Origin: Chloroflexota bacterium
GTDB taxonomy: Bacteria > Chloroflexota > Limnocylindria > Limnocylindrales > CSP1-4
NCBI GenBank assembly: GCA_030446555.1
Contig: JAUJNA010000002.1
Span: forward strand, 18,140 to 70,336
Direction of reading: 5' to 3'
DNA: 52,197 nt
Under the pieces are notes generated by a model. It did no database searches and had not been told where the DNA came from. It saw only the letters and a program-made list of their open reading frames with translations. The position numbers and the translations under genes are program-made. How positions within the stretch are numbered: position 1 is the stretch's first letter; each line of letters opens with the position of its first letter. Below are positions 16,244 through 23,872 of this stretch, piece by piece.

Positions 16244-17826
16244 GCGGCTGTCCGCTGCGAGCGCAGCACCTGGAGCGCCGCGATCCGGCCGGGAGCGCCC
16301 ATGATGCCGCCGCCCGGGTGCACGGCCGAGCCGCACAGCCACAGATCGCGCACCGGCGTGCGGAACCGCGCGTGCCCGGGCACGGGACGGTTGAAGAAGA
16401 GCTGCTCGAGGCTGAGCTCGCCCTGGAAGATGTTGCCCTCCGTGAGGGAGAAGGTGCGCTCCAGATCGAGCGGTGTCAGGACCTGGCGCCCCACGATGAG
16501 ACCGCGGATGTTCGGCGCCCGCTCGGCGAGCGTATCGACCACCGTATCGCCGAAGGCCTCTCGCCGCCCGTCCCAATCACCGTCGGAGAGCCGGTACGGC
16601 GCGTACTGCACGAAACAGCTCATGACGTGCTTGCCGGGTGGCGCCATCGACGGGTCGACGAGCGTCGGGATGATGACGTCGACGTAGGGGCGGCGGCTGA
16701 AGCTGCCCTCGCGCGCGTCGATGTAGGCCTGCTCCATGTGGTCGAGTCCCGGGGAGAAGCTGATCGCGCCGCGTAGGTGTTCTCCCGGGCCCGGCAGGCA
16801 GGTGAAGTCGGGCAGTCCGTCGAGCGCCAGGTTGACCTTGCCGGAGGATCCCCGGAAGCGGAACCGGCGGACCTCCTCCTCGAAACCGGGCTCCAGCGTG
16901 CCAGGCTCCAGTAGCCGCAGGAACGTCTGGTGAGCGTCAGCGCTCGAGAGGACCAGGCGGGCGTCGATCTCCTCGCCCGACTCCAGCACCACGCCCGTGG
17001 CGCGCCCGTCGCGGGTGCGGATGCGCACGACCGGCGCGTCGGTGCGGATGACCGCGCCCACGGCGCGCGCGGCCGACGCGATGGCCTCGCTGACGCCGCC
17101 GGTGCCGCCCCGAGGGATGCCCCAGGCACGGAAGGCACCATCGATCTCGCCCATGTAGTGGTGCAGCAGGACGTACGCGGTGCCTGGTGAGCGCACGCCG
17201 AGGAAGGTTCCGATGATCCCCGAGGCGGCCATCGTCGCCTTGAGCGGATCGGTCTCGAACCACTGGTCCAGGAAGTCCGCCGCGCTCATCGTCATCAGCT
17301 GGACGAAGGCCGTCTGCTGGCGTCGGGGCAGGGTGGCGAACGTGCGCGCCAGACCGGCCAGGGGGAGCAGGTCGCGCGGGTCGGGTCGCACGGTGTCGAC
17401 GGGCACCATCGAGAGGATGGGCTTGATGAAGCGTGCCATCTCGACCATCAGGAGGCCGTACTCCTCGTAGGCCTCCGCGTCGATCGTCGACCAGCGTCGC
17501 AGCTCGCGCACCGTCTGCGCGTGGTCGTTGGTGCGCCACAGGAAGTCGCCGTCGAGCGGCGTGAACGTGCCATCGAGCGGCAGGACCTCCAGGCCGTGGC
17601 GCGGCAGCTCCAGCTCCCGGATGATCTCGGGGCGCAGCAGGCTGACCACGTAACTGGCGACGCTGAAGCGGAAGCCCGGGACGATCTCCTCGGTCACCGC
17701 CGCGCCGCCCAGCACGTGGCGGCGCTCGAGCACGAGGGTCCGCATGCCGCCGCGGGCGAGGTACGCCGCGCTCACGAGGCCGTTGTGTCCGCCGCCGATG
17801 ACGATCGCGTCCCAGGTCTGCGCCAC
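16240..17826 (-). CDS. NAD(P)/FAD-dependent oxidoreductase, phytoene desaturase family (copy 1)
   Basis: First gene of a three-gene overlapping operon (two oxidoreductases and the TSNG lipoprotein). The GTG start has GGAGGG 3-5 nt upstream. The 528-aa product contains WDAIVIGGGHNGLVSAAYLA at residues 5-24, LVLERRHVLGGAAVTEE, a central substrate domain including HYMGEIDGAFRAWGIPRGG and GTGGVSEAIASAARAVGA, and the C-terminal LWLCGSAVHPGGGIMGAPGR that closes the FAD site. Family: COG1233 phytoene dehydrogenase-like proteins. The substrate is unknown, and the length matches the family. Confidence 0.86.
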   Translation of the reverse strand: MAQTWDAIVIGGGHNGLVSAAYLARGGMRTLVLERRHVLGGAAVTEEIVPGFRFSVASYVVSLLRPEIIRELELPRHGLEVLPLDGTFTPLDGDFLWRTNDHAQTVRELRRWSTIDAEAYEEYGLLMVEMARFIKPILSMVPVDTVRPDPRDLLPLAGLARTFATLPRRQQTAFVQLMTMSAADFLDQWFETDPLKATMAASGIIGTFLGVRSPGTAYVLLHHYMGEIDGAFRAWGIPRGGTGGVSEAIASAARAVGAVIRTDAPVVRIRTRDGRATGVVLESGEEIDARLVLSSADAHQTFLRLLEPGTLEPGFEEEVRRFRFRGSSGKVNLALDGLPDFTCLPGPGEHLRGAISFSPGLDHMEQAYIDAREGSFSRRPYVDVIIPTLVDPSMAPPGKHVMSCFVQYAPYRLSDGDWDGRREAFGDTVVDTLAERAPNIRGLIVGRQVLTPLDLERTFSLTEGNIFQGELSLEQLFFNRPVPGHARFRTPVRDLWLCGSAVHPGGGIMGAPGRIAALQVLRSQRTAA

Positions 17827-18065
17827 TGGCCCTCCGTGCGCTCGGTCCCGCCGCCATGACGAGCCCTGGGCCACCAGCACGGCGCTCGGCCGGATCCGTC
17901 ACTGCGCGAGACGGCCGCGAGTCTACGCGAGGGGACCGATCCGTGGCGGAGAGATCAAGAAGACCGCTCGAAAGGACGACCCCGTGGAAGGCCAGAAGGG
18001 CCCGAAGGCGCAGGCGATGGAGGCGCTGTCCCCATGAGGCGCGTGGGAGCAGGTTGACGAGTCGA

Positions 18066-18079
18066 GTAGGAAATCCTAC
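18066..18079. promoter_or_regulatory. operator palindrome gtagga-aa-tcctac over the vapBC promoter
   Basis: Perfect 6-bp arms with a 2-nt centre. Its right arm overlaps the TACGAT hexamer (18077-18082) that ends 6 nt before the antitoxin ATG. Autorepression by the antitoxin/toxin complex at such a site is the rule for this module type. Confidence 0.65.
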
Positions 18080-18082
18080 GAT
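18077..18082 (+). promoter_or_regulatory. -10 box (TACGAT) of the vapBC operon, leaderless spacing
   Basis: TACGAT, then 6 nt, then ATG. The first three bases lie in the right arm of the operator palindrome, so bound repressor would block the polymerase. Confidence 0.5.
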
Positions 18083-18088
18083 CGACGT

Positions 18089-18307
18089 ATGAAAGCAACC
18101 GTTTCGGAGAAGGGGCAGGTGACGATCCCCAAGGCGCTCCGGACGAAGCTGGGCATCCGCCCGGGAGCCGTCCTGGACTTCGAGGCGGACCGTGGACGGC
18201 TCATCGCCCGGAAGGCCGACGCGAGCAACCCGGTCGATGACGTCTGGGGCACGCTGGACCTGGGCGAGCCCGTGGACGACTTCATCGAGCGCATCCGCGG
18301 CCGCTGA
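18089..18307 (+). CDS. AbrB/MazE/SpoVT-fold antitoxin (VapB type)
   Basis: 72-aa swapped-hairpin DNA-binding antitoxin. MKATVSEKGQVTIPKALRTK followed by LGIRPGAVLDFEADRGRLIA is the textbook AbrB-like fold, residues 1-45. The acidic C-terminal tail (NPVDDVWGTLDLGEPVDDF) is the part that typically wraps the PIN toxin. The stop is immediately followed by the toxin's GTG, and the promoter carries a palindrome that is the likely autoregulatory operator. Its sequence composition matches its surroundings, so there is no strong sign of recent acquisition. Confidence 0.88.
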   Translation: MKATVSEKGQVTIPKALRTKLGIRPGAVLDFEADRGRLIARKADASNPVDDVWGTLDLGEPVDDFIERIRGR

Positions 18308-18724
18308 GTGATCACCGCGGTCGACACGAACGTCCTGCTCGACGTGTTCACAGCGGACCAGCTCTTCGGGAGAGCCTCACACGGAGCGCTCACCCGCTGT
18401 CTCCGCGAGGGCAGCCTCATCGTCTCTGACGCGGTATGGGCCGAGCTCGGCGCCGGTTTCCCGAGCGCCAAGATCCTTCAGCACAACCTGGACCATCTCA
18501 GCGTGACGTTCGTGCCGCTGGACCAGACGTCGGCGCTGGCGGCGGGACACGCATGGCGCCGCTACCGGGATGCCGGAGGGACCCGGCGGCGGATCCTTGC
18601 CGACTTCCTCATCGGAGCGCACGCGCTGCTCCACGCGGATCGGCTGCTGACACGGGACCGCGGCTTCTTCGGGAGTCACTTCACGAGGCTCAGCGTGCTC
18701 GATCCGTCGGCTGACACCGCATGA
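18308..18724 (+). CDS. PIN-domain ribonuclease toxin (VapC type)
   Basis: 138-aa PIN-domain endoribonuclease, the toxin of the module. VDTNVLLDVF at the N-terminus supplies the first acidic residue (D6); WAELGAGF supplies E46; RRILADFLIGAHAL supplies D99; LLTRDRGFF supplies D117. All four metal-binding acids are therefore present and the toxin should be active. GTG start directly after the antitoxin TGA; stop overlaps the next small ORF by ATGA. Targets of such toxins are tRNA or rRNA, but cannot be told from the sequence. Confidence 0.88.
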   Translation: MITAVDTNVLLDVFTADQLFGRASHGALTRCLREGSLIVSDAVWAELGAGFPSAKILQHNLDHLSVTFVPLDQTSALAAGHAWRRYRDAGGTRRRILADFLIGAHALLHADRLLTRDRGFFGSHFTRLSVLDPSADTA

Positions 18725-18915
18725 CCGGCGATCGCGAGCCTCGATCCGCTGCCACGGTGAAGGCGGCCCAGGCGAAGGGCCGGCCGATGCTGTCGTGGGT
18801 CGGAAAGCGCCCGCTGCGCGAGGTGCGGACATATCCCACGGCCCTGGCACACCGGCTGGCGAGCGGTGAGTATGTCCGCGAGGTGCTCTCGCTCGGGGAT
18901 ACCTCGCAGCCATGA
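18721..18915 (+). CDS. small ORF, possible remnant of a DNA methyltransferase N-terminus
   Basis: 64-aa ORF overlapping by ATGA both the toxin gene before it and the GcvT-family gene after it. The middle, GRPMLSWVGKRPLREVRTYP, resembles the start of some Mod-type adenine-specific DNA methyltransferases (RPMLxWVGKRPL, then xxYPAQxV); this is from memory and unverified. No catalytic methyltransferase motif follows, since the frame ends 30 residues on. It may be the leftover of a deleted restriction-modification gene whose end was fused to the next operon, or a chance frame. Confidence 0.4.
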   Translation: MTGDREPRSAATVKAAQAKGRPMLSWVGKRPLREVRTYPTALAHRLASGEYVREVLSLGDTSQP

Positions 18916-20105
18916 CCCTCGGCAGCCCCTTCGACGCCCGGACCAGGCCGCTCAATGCCAAGCGCCAGTGGCGCGAATGGGCCGGATCCTTCGCCGCGAG
19001 CGCCTACGCCGCGAGCCACGACATCGAGTACAACGCCATCCGGAACGCGGCGGCGCTCATCGATGTCAGCCCGCTCTTCAAGTACCTCGTCTCGGGGCCG
19101 GACGCCGTCGCGCTGGTCGACCGCGTCATCACCCGCGACGCCGCCAGGATCCGCGTCGGCCAGGTCATCTACACGCCGTGGTGCGACGAGTACGGCAAGG
19201 TCGTCGACGACGGCACGGTGGCGCGACTCGACGAGACGTCGTTCCGCTGGACGGCCGCTGACCCGCAGCTGCGTTGGCTCCGCCTGAACGCTCGCGGGCT
19301 CGATGTCGCGATCGAGGAGATCACGGATAGCACCGCTGCGCTCGCCCTCCAGGGGCCGCTCTCCCGGGCCGTGCTGGAGGCCGCCACGGGCGAGACGTGG
19401 AGCGACCTCCGCTACTACCGCCGCCGCGCCGCGCGGATCGCGGGCATGGACCTCGACGTCAGCCGGACCGGCTACACCGGCGATCTGGGCTACGAGCTGT
19501 GGGTCGATGCCGGGGACGCCACGCGGCTCTGGGACGCGTTGATGGAGGCCGGCGCGGCATTCGCCGTCCGAGCCGCGGGCATGCTGGCGCTCGACGTGGC
19601 GCGCCTGGAGGCGGGCCTCATCCTGCTCGAGGTCGACTACACCAGCGCCCGTCATGCGCTGATCCCCGAGCAGTCATATTCCCCGTACGAGATCGGGCTC
19701 GGCCGGCTCGTGGACCTGGACAAGCCGGCCCGTTTCGTGGGCCGCGCCGCCCTCCGGCGGGAGATCGACGCCGGCGGTGCGCGCCGGAGGCTCGTCGGCC
19801 TGGAGCTCGACTGGGAGGACCTGGACGCCCTGTACGCCGCGCAGGGGCTGAGCCCCGTGCTCTCAGCCGCTGCCTGGCGCGAGCACGTCCCGCTCTACGC
19901 CTCCGGCCGGCAGATCGGCCGTGCCACGAGCGGGACGTGGAGCCCGATCCTGAAGAAGAGCATCGCGCTCGGGTCCGTCGAGGCCGCGTACGAGCCGGTC
20001 GGGTCCCGTCTACGGCTCGAGTGGACCGTGGAGGGCCGACGCGGCCGGGTGGGGGCCAGAGTCGTGCCCCTGCCCTTCTTCGACCCGCCGCGCAAGCGAG
20101 CGTGA
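18912..20105 (+). CDS. GcvT-family aminomethyltransferase-like protein
   Basis: 397-aa member of the GcvT/DmdA/YgfZ folate-binding superfamily. The N-terminal domain has YNAIRNAAALIDVSPLFKYL, which corresponds to the conserved start of glycine-cleavage T proteins. The core holds ALQGPLSRAVLE, then VSRTGYTGDLGYELWV, the folate-pocket motif, about residues 182-197. The C-terminal barrel has YSPYEIGLGRLVDLDKP with FVGRAALRRE, and ATSGTWSPILKKSIALG. No gcvH or gcvP is nearby, so it is more probably a tetrahydrofolate-dependent demethylase or aminomethyltransferase of a catabolic route than the glycine-cleavage T protein. The ATG overlaps the stop of the preceding small ORF. Confidence 0.85.
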   Translation: MTLGSPFDARTRPLNAKRQWREWAGSFAASAYAASHDIEYNAIRNAAALIDVSPLFKYLVSGPDAVALVDRVITRDAARIRVGQVIYTPWCDEYGKVVDDGTVARLDETSFRWTAADPQLRWLRLNARGLDVAIEEITDSTAALALQGPLSRAVLEAATGETWSDLRYYRRRAARIAGMDLDVSRTGYTGDLGYELWVDAGDATRLWDALMEAGAAFAVRAAGMLALDVARLEAGLILLEVDYTSARHALIPEQSYSPYEIGLGRLVDLDKPARFVGRAALRREIDAGGARRRLVGLELDWEDLDALYAAQGLSPVLSAAAWREHVPLYASGRQIGRATSGTWSPILKKSIALGSVEAAYEPVGSRLRLEWTVEGRRGRVGARVVPLPFFDPPRKRA

Positions 20106-20139
20106 TCCGACCGCGATCCTCGCCACGAGGGAGCCAGGG

Positions 20140-20610
20140 ATGGTGACCATGGCCACAGCCGATACCGGGAAGCTACCGGGTCCGGTCCGTTACCCGATCC
20201 GGATCGACCGGCGTCACCGCTGGCTGCTGCTCCCGTGGGGCGTCCGCGATGCCACGGCGGAGGTCCGGCTCGAGGGAGGCCAGATGATCGCGCGCTTCGG
20301 GCGCGCGACGATGCAAACGCCGATCTCGAACATCCTGAGCTGGGAGATCAGCGGCCCGTACCGGTGGTTCACGGCACTGGGCGTCAGGCGGAGCGTGCGG
20401 CATGGCGACTTCACCTTCGGCGGCAGCGCGCATGGCGGCGTGCGGATGGACTTCCGGGAACGTGTCCGCTGGAGCGTCTTCCGCGTGCCGGCGCTCTACG
20501 TGACGGTCGACGACCTAGAGGCATTCGCGGCCGAGCTCTCGAGCCGCGGGATCCCGGGCCGCTCGGCGAACGGGATCGCGAGCGGCAGCGACGCGTCGTC
20601 CAGCCCGTAG
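20140..20610 (+). CDS. conserved hypothetical protein
   Basis: 156 aa, not recognised. It starts 34 nt after the GcvT-family gene, with GGGAGCCAGGG upstream of the ATG. No signal peptide or membrane segment. Notable stretches are RHRWLLLPWGVRDATAEV, SNILSWEISGPYRWFTALGV and FTFGGSAHGGVRMDFRERV, rich in Trp/Arg with a beta-strand look. The last 38 codons run antisense into the end of the btuD-type gene, a convergent overlap of 115 nt. Possibly a partner of the GcvT-like enzyme, from position only. Confidence 0.6.
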   Translation: MVTMATADTGKLPGPVRYPIRIDRRHRWLLLPWGVRDATAEVRLEGGQMIARFGRATMQTPISNILSWEISGPYRWFTALGVRRSVRHGDFTFGGSAHGGVRMDFRERVRWSVFRVPALYVTVDDLEAFAAELSSRGIPGRSANGIASGSDASSSP

Positions 20611-21323
20611 ACCGCCCGTATCCGGTCGGCCGTCAGCACCTCGCGGGGTGCGCCGTCGGCCACGATCCGGCCCTGGTCGAGCAGCACCACGCGCCCGAAG
20701 AAGTGGGCGGCCAGCGTCAGGTCATGGAGCACCGCGACGACCGTCAGCCCATCGCGCCCTGAGAGGTCCACCAGCAAGCGCATCACCTCCACCTGGTGGC
20801 GGAGGTCCAGGTGGACGGTGGGCTCGTCGAGGATGAGCAGGCCGCCGCCCTGCGCCACGGCCATCGCGAGGACGACCAGCTGGCGCTCGCCGAGGGATAG
20901 CTCGCGGGCGTCGCGGTCCGCGAGGTGTGCGATGCCAACCCGCTCCATGGCCGCCTCCACCGCGGCGAGATCCGCCGGACGCGGCCCCAGCAGCGGGTGC
21001 TCGTGGGGCAGTCGACCGAGCGCCACCACCTCCCGCACCCGGGTGGCGAAGGGCAGCTGCACCTGGCCGGGCACCACCGCCACACGTCGGGCGAGCGCCT
21101 CCCGCGAGACCTCTTCCAGCGGCACTCCGTCGAGCAGCACGGTGCCCTGGCGGCCGCTCGCCAGCCCGGTCACGCAACGCAGCAGGCTGGACTTGCCGGC
21201 ACCGTTCGGTCCCACCAGGCAGACGCGCTCGCCGGCGCCGATCTGGAGCTCGATGCCGTGGAGCACCTGCCGGCGCCCATAGGCGAGCCCCACGCCTCGC
21301 AGCGTGAGCGCCGCGCCGCTCAC
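20496..21323 (-). CDS. btuD: ABC transporter ATP-binding protein, cobalamin uptake
   Basis: ATPase of a BtuCD-F-type importer, on the inner face of the membrane. GTG start overlaps the permease stop (GTGA); the longer open frame upstream is antisense-like and not used. The 275-aa protein has Walker A VGPNGAGKSSL about residues 37-47, Q-loop region VVPGQVQLPF, the ABC signature LSLGERQLV about 137, Walker B LLILDEPT about 160 and switch His in VAVLHDLTLAAHF. The closing part PGIPRLESSAANASRSSTVT extends into the opposite gene and may be non-conserved. The cobalamin riboswitch at the head of the operon sets the substrate as vitamin B12 or a corrinoid. Confidence 0.88.
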   Translation of the reverse strand: MSGAALTLRGVGLAYGRRQVLHGIELQIGAGERVCLVGPNGAGKSSLLRCVTGLASGRQGTVLLDGVPLEEVSREALARRVAVVPGQVQLPFATRVREVVALGRLPHEHPLLGPRPADLAAVEAAMERVGIAHLADRDARELSLGERQLVVLAMAVAQGGGLLILDEPTVHLDLRHQVEVMRLLVDLSGRDGLTVVAVLHDLTLAAHFFGRVVLLDQGRIVADGAPREVLTADRIRAVYGLDDASLPLAIPFAERPGIPRLESSAANASRSSTVT

Positions 21324-22405
21324 AGGTCGTAGCCCTGTCGGAAGCGGCGCAGCAGCGACAGGAAGAAGGGCGCGCCGACCACGGCCGTGACGATGCCCAC
21401 CGGCAGCTCGCCCGGGATGCGCGCCACCAGGTCGGCAAGCACCAGGAAGCTCGCTCCGAAGACGGCCGAGAGCGGCAGGACGTGGCGCGCGTTGGGGCCG
21501 ACCGCGAGGCGGACGACATGGGGCACCACCAGGCCAACGAAGCCGATCAGCCCCGCCAGCGCGACCGATGCGGCCGTGACCAGCGATGCCAGGGCCAGCA
21601 GGATGCCTCGCTCCCGCCGCACGTCGAGGCCCAGGTGGAGCGCCGTCTCCTCGCCGAGCAGCAGGGCGTTCAGGGAGCGGGCGCGCATCAGGATGAGCGC
21701 GGATGACGCCGCCACCAGCGGCAGCCCCACGGCCAGCTGCTGCCATGAGGCGGTGGCGAAGCTGCCCAGTAGGTAGAAGAAGATCTGGCGCAGGTTGGCC
21801 CCGGCCAGGTACATCGCCAGGGAGAGACCCGCCGCGAGCAGCGAGCCGACCGCGTACCCGGTCAGCAATATCGACGTCAGCGAGCCCGCCGCCGAGCCCC
21901 CGGCCAGCCGATACACCAGCCAGACCGCGAGCAGCGCCCCCGCGAAGGCGAGAAGGTGGATGAGCCCCAGGCCGAGCACCGCGACCTGGACGGGCACGAG
22001 CAGCGCGACGGCGGCTCCAAGAGCGGCGCCGCTGGCGGTGCCCAGGACGTAGGGGTCGGCCAGCGGGTTGCGGAGCAGCCCCTGGAGCACCGTCCCGGCG
22101 ACGGCCAGGCCGCAACCGACGGCCATCGCGGTCAGCACGCGCGGCAGGCGAAGCTCCATCACGATGACCTCGGCTGCCGCGCTCCGCTCGGCGGCCTGCG
22201 GAAGACCGAGCAGCCGGTGACCCAGGATGGCGAGGGTGTCGTCGATCGAGACGGCCACGTTCCCGAACGCGATCCCGACGATGAGCGAGAAGAGCAGCGC
22301 GCCGAGGCCCAGGACCAGCAGCCGCAGAGGGCGCCGCCGAAGCGCTTCCCATCGCGCGGCCTGAAGAGCCCGGCGGGCCGGCTCGGAGACGACCCCGGCA
22401 CTCAC
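21320..22405 (-). CDS. btuC: FecCD/BtuC-family permease, cobalamin uptake
   Basis: Membrane subunit of the B12 importer, 361 aa, with about ten transmembrane helices in the FecCD family order. Signature stretches: RLPRVLTAMAVGCGLAVAG, LLRNPLADPYVLGTASGA, LTSILLTGYAVGSLLAAG, GSFATASWQQL, and in the C-terminal half ALAGLIGFVGLVVPHVVRL, the EAA-like coupling region, then IPGELPVGIVTAVVGAPFFL. The GTG start lies just after the binding-protein stop. The same family also carries iron siderophores, but the riboswitch upstream favours cobalamin. Confidence 0.9.
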   Translation of the reverse strand: MSAGVVSEPARRALQAARWEALRRRPLRLLVLGLGALLFSLIVGIAFGNVAVSIDDTLAILGHRLLGLPQAAERSAAAEVIVMELRLPRVLTAMAVGCGLAVAGTVLQGLLRNPLADPYVLGTASGAALGAAVALLVPVQVAVLGLGLIHLLAFAGALLAVWLVYRLAGGSAAGSLTSILLTGYAVGSLLAAGLSLAMYLAGANLRQIFFYLLGSFATASWQQLAVGLPLVAASSALILMRARSLNALLLGEETALHLGLDVRRERGILLALASLVTAASVALAGLIGFVGLVVPHVVRLAVGPNARHVLPLSAVFGASFLVLADLVARIPGELPVGIVTAVVGAPFFLSLLRRFRQGYDL

Positions 22406-22418
22406 GCGCCAGGTGCCC

Positions 22419-23564
22419 TCACTGGCAGTACGGGACGGGCGGCGGTGGCGGCGTCAGCTCGAGCTCGGGGTGGATGGCCACGGCGAGCGCCGCGAGTCCC
22501 TCTGGGAGCCGCGGGCCTGGCCGGGTGACGATGAGGTCGTCGATGGGCCGGACCGCATCTTCCCTGACCGCCGTCATCCGGCGCCAGGCGGGCCGTGCCC
22601 TGACCTGGGCAGGGCAAACGCCGTACGCGGCGTCGCCCACGATGATCACCTGGGGATCCGCCTTCACCAGCCGTTCGACCGAGATCGAGAAGGCGGCCGG
22701 GTCACCGGTCGTGATGGCCTCGCCCCCCGCGAGCGCGATCATGTCCGCGATGAACGAGTCCGGGGCAGGCCCGTAGATCTCTGGCTCCGACCCGATCTGG
22801 TAGAAGACCCGCGGTCGCTCCTGGAGTCCACCCGCGGCCGCCGTGACGGCGTCGATCCTGATCTGCATCTGCTCCGTCAGGTCGGCCGCTTCCTCGGCCG
22901 CTCCGACGGCCGTGCCGATGAGCTCGATGTCCGCGAGCACCGCGGGCACGTCCTCTGCGTAGACGACCATCACCGTGAAGCCCAGGTCGCGCATCCGCTC
23001 GATGTCGTCGGGCGGTGTGAACGCGTTGCCGGCGGCGATGACGAGATCAGGCTCCAGGTCGACCACCTGCTCGATCAGGACGCCGGTGAAGGTGGCGACG
23101 TCCGGCAGGGCGGCCGCCTCGGGCGGGAAGTCGTCGAAGTCGGTGCCGCCGACCACCTTGTCACCGACGCCCAAGGTGAAGAGGATCTCGGTGTTGGCCG
23201 GCGACAGGCTGATGACCCGCTGCGGCTCCTCCGGCAGGGTCACCTCCGTGCCTTCGTCATCGGTGAGCGTCAGCGGGTATTCGGCGGCCTCCGACGCAGA
23301 GGCCGTGGTCGAGGGCTGCGGCGTGATGGTGCCGTCCGGAGAGGCACTCGCGGCTGGGGTCCCGCTGGGGGACGCGGCGTGGGTCGGGGAGGGCCCGGAG
23401 CTCCTCGCCGGTGACCCCATGGCCGATGGCCCCGTCCCCGATGGGCCGCCGGAGGCGCAGGCCTGGGCAACGAGCGCCAGACCAGCCAGGAGCAGCGTGA
23501 ACGGGGCACGGATGGACCCCCTCCGGCGGGAGTCGGAAGGGGCCTGGGTGGTCGGACGGTGCAT
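22419..23564 (-). CDS. btuF: cobalamin-binding lipoprotein of the ABC importer
   Basis: Substrate-binding lipoprotein. The ATG is preceded by GAGAGAGGGAAGG, so the longer open frame (which runs through the riboswitch) is rejected. The 381-aa product has a signal segment LLLAGLALVAQACASGG with lipobox Cys about residue 36, a Ser/Pro/Thr-rich linker of 60 residues, then the two-lobed helical-backbone domain: YPLTLTDDEGTEVTLPEEPQ, RVISLSPANTEILFTLGVGD, PDVATFTGVLIEQVVDLEPD, RVFYQIGSEPEIYGPAPDSF and ADPQVIIVGDAAYGV. First gene of btuF-btuC-btuD. Confidence 0.9.
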   Translation of the reverse strand: MHRPTTQAPSDSRRRGSIRAPFTLLLAGLALVAQACASGGPSGTGPSAMGSPARSSGPSPTHAASPSGTPAASASPDGTITPQPSTTASASEAAEYPLTLTDDEGTEVTLPEEPQRVISLSPANTEILFTLGVGDKVVGGTDFDDFPPEAAALPDVATFTGVLIEQVVDLEPDLVIAAGNAFTPPDDIERMRDLGFTVMVVYAEDVPAVLADIELIGTAVGAAEEAADLTEQMQIRIDAVTAAAGGLQERPRVFYQIGSEPEIYGPAPDSFIADMIALAGGEAITTGDPAAFSISVERLVKADPQVIIVGDAAYGVCPAQVRARPAWRRMTAVREDAVRPIDDLIVTRPGPRLPEGLAALAVAIHPELELTPPPPPVPYCQ

Positions 23565-23598
23565 GGGTGCCTTCCCTCTCTCTCGAAGGTGCGAGCAC

Positions 23599-23708
23599 GA
23601 CCATGGGCCCGGCGACCGGACTTCCAGCCAGCGTGGCTGGTCACCGTAGCGGGACTGTGCCGGACTCTCACCGGCTTCGCGGATCCCATGGTCCTGTCTT
23701 CTGTTCGG
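23599..23708 (-). promoter_or_regulatory. cobalamin riboswitch
   Basis: Read on the minus strand the leader of btuF contains GAAGCCGGTGAGAGTCCGGC followed by ACAGTCCCGCTACGGTGA and, after a small hairpin, GGAAGTCCGGTCGCCGGGC. These match the order of conserved blocks of the cobalamin aptamer (the AAGCCGGTG-GTCCGGCAC core, CCCGC-ACGGTGA, then AGTCCG). A 9-bp stem of gaccatggg with cccatggtc closes the element on both sides. It ends 34 nt before the btuF ATG, within reach of its ribosome-binding site, so translational control by B12 is likely. Confidence 0.88.
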
Positions 23709-23714
23709 ACGCCG

Positions 23715-23720
23715 AGTGTA
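23715..23720 (-). promoter_or_regulatory. possible -10 box (TACACT) of the btuFCD operon
   Basis: TACACT on the minus strand directly before the riboswitch, so the aptamer would start 7-10 nt downstream. No clear -35. Confidence 0.4.
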
Positions 23721-23872
23721 CATGGAGCCCGGTCCGCCGGCTGTGCCCCGGGCGCCACCGAAGGACTCGTGGATCCAGCCGAGATAAGTCGCAGTGAAGT
23801 GGCCGATGCCATCCTCTGCGCAGCTTCCGCCTCCCTTCCGCCGGGATCTTCCCGCCGGAGGAGGACTCGGAC

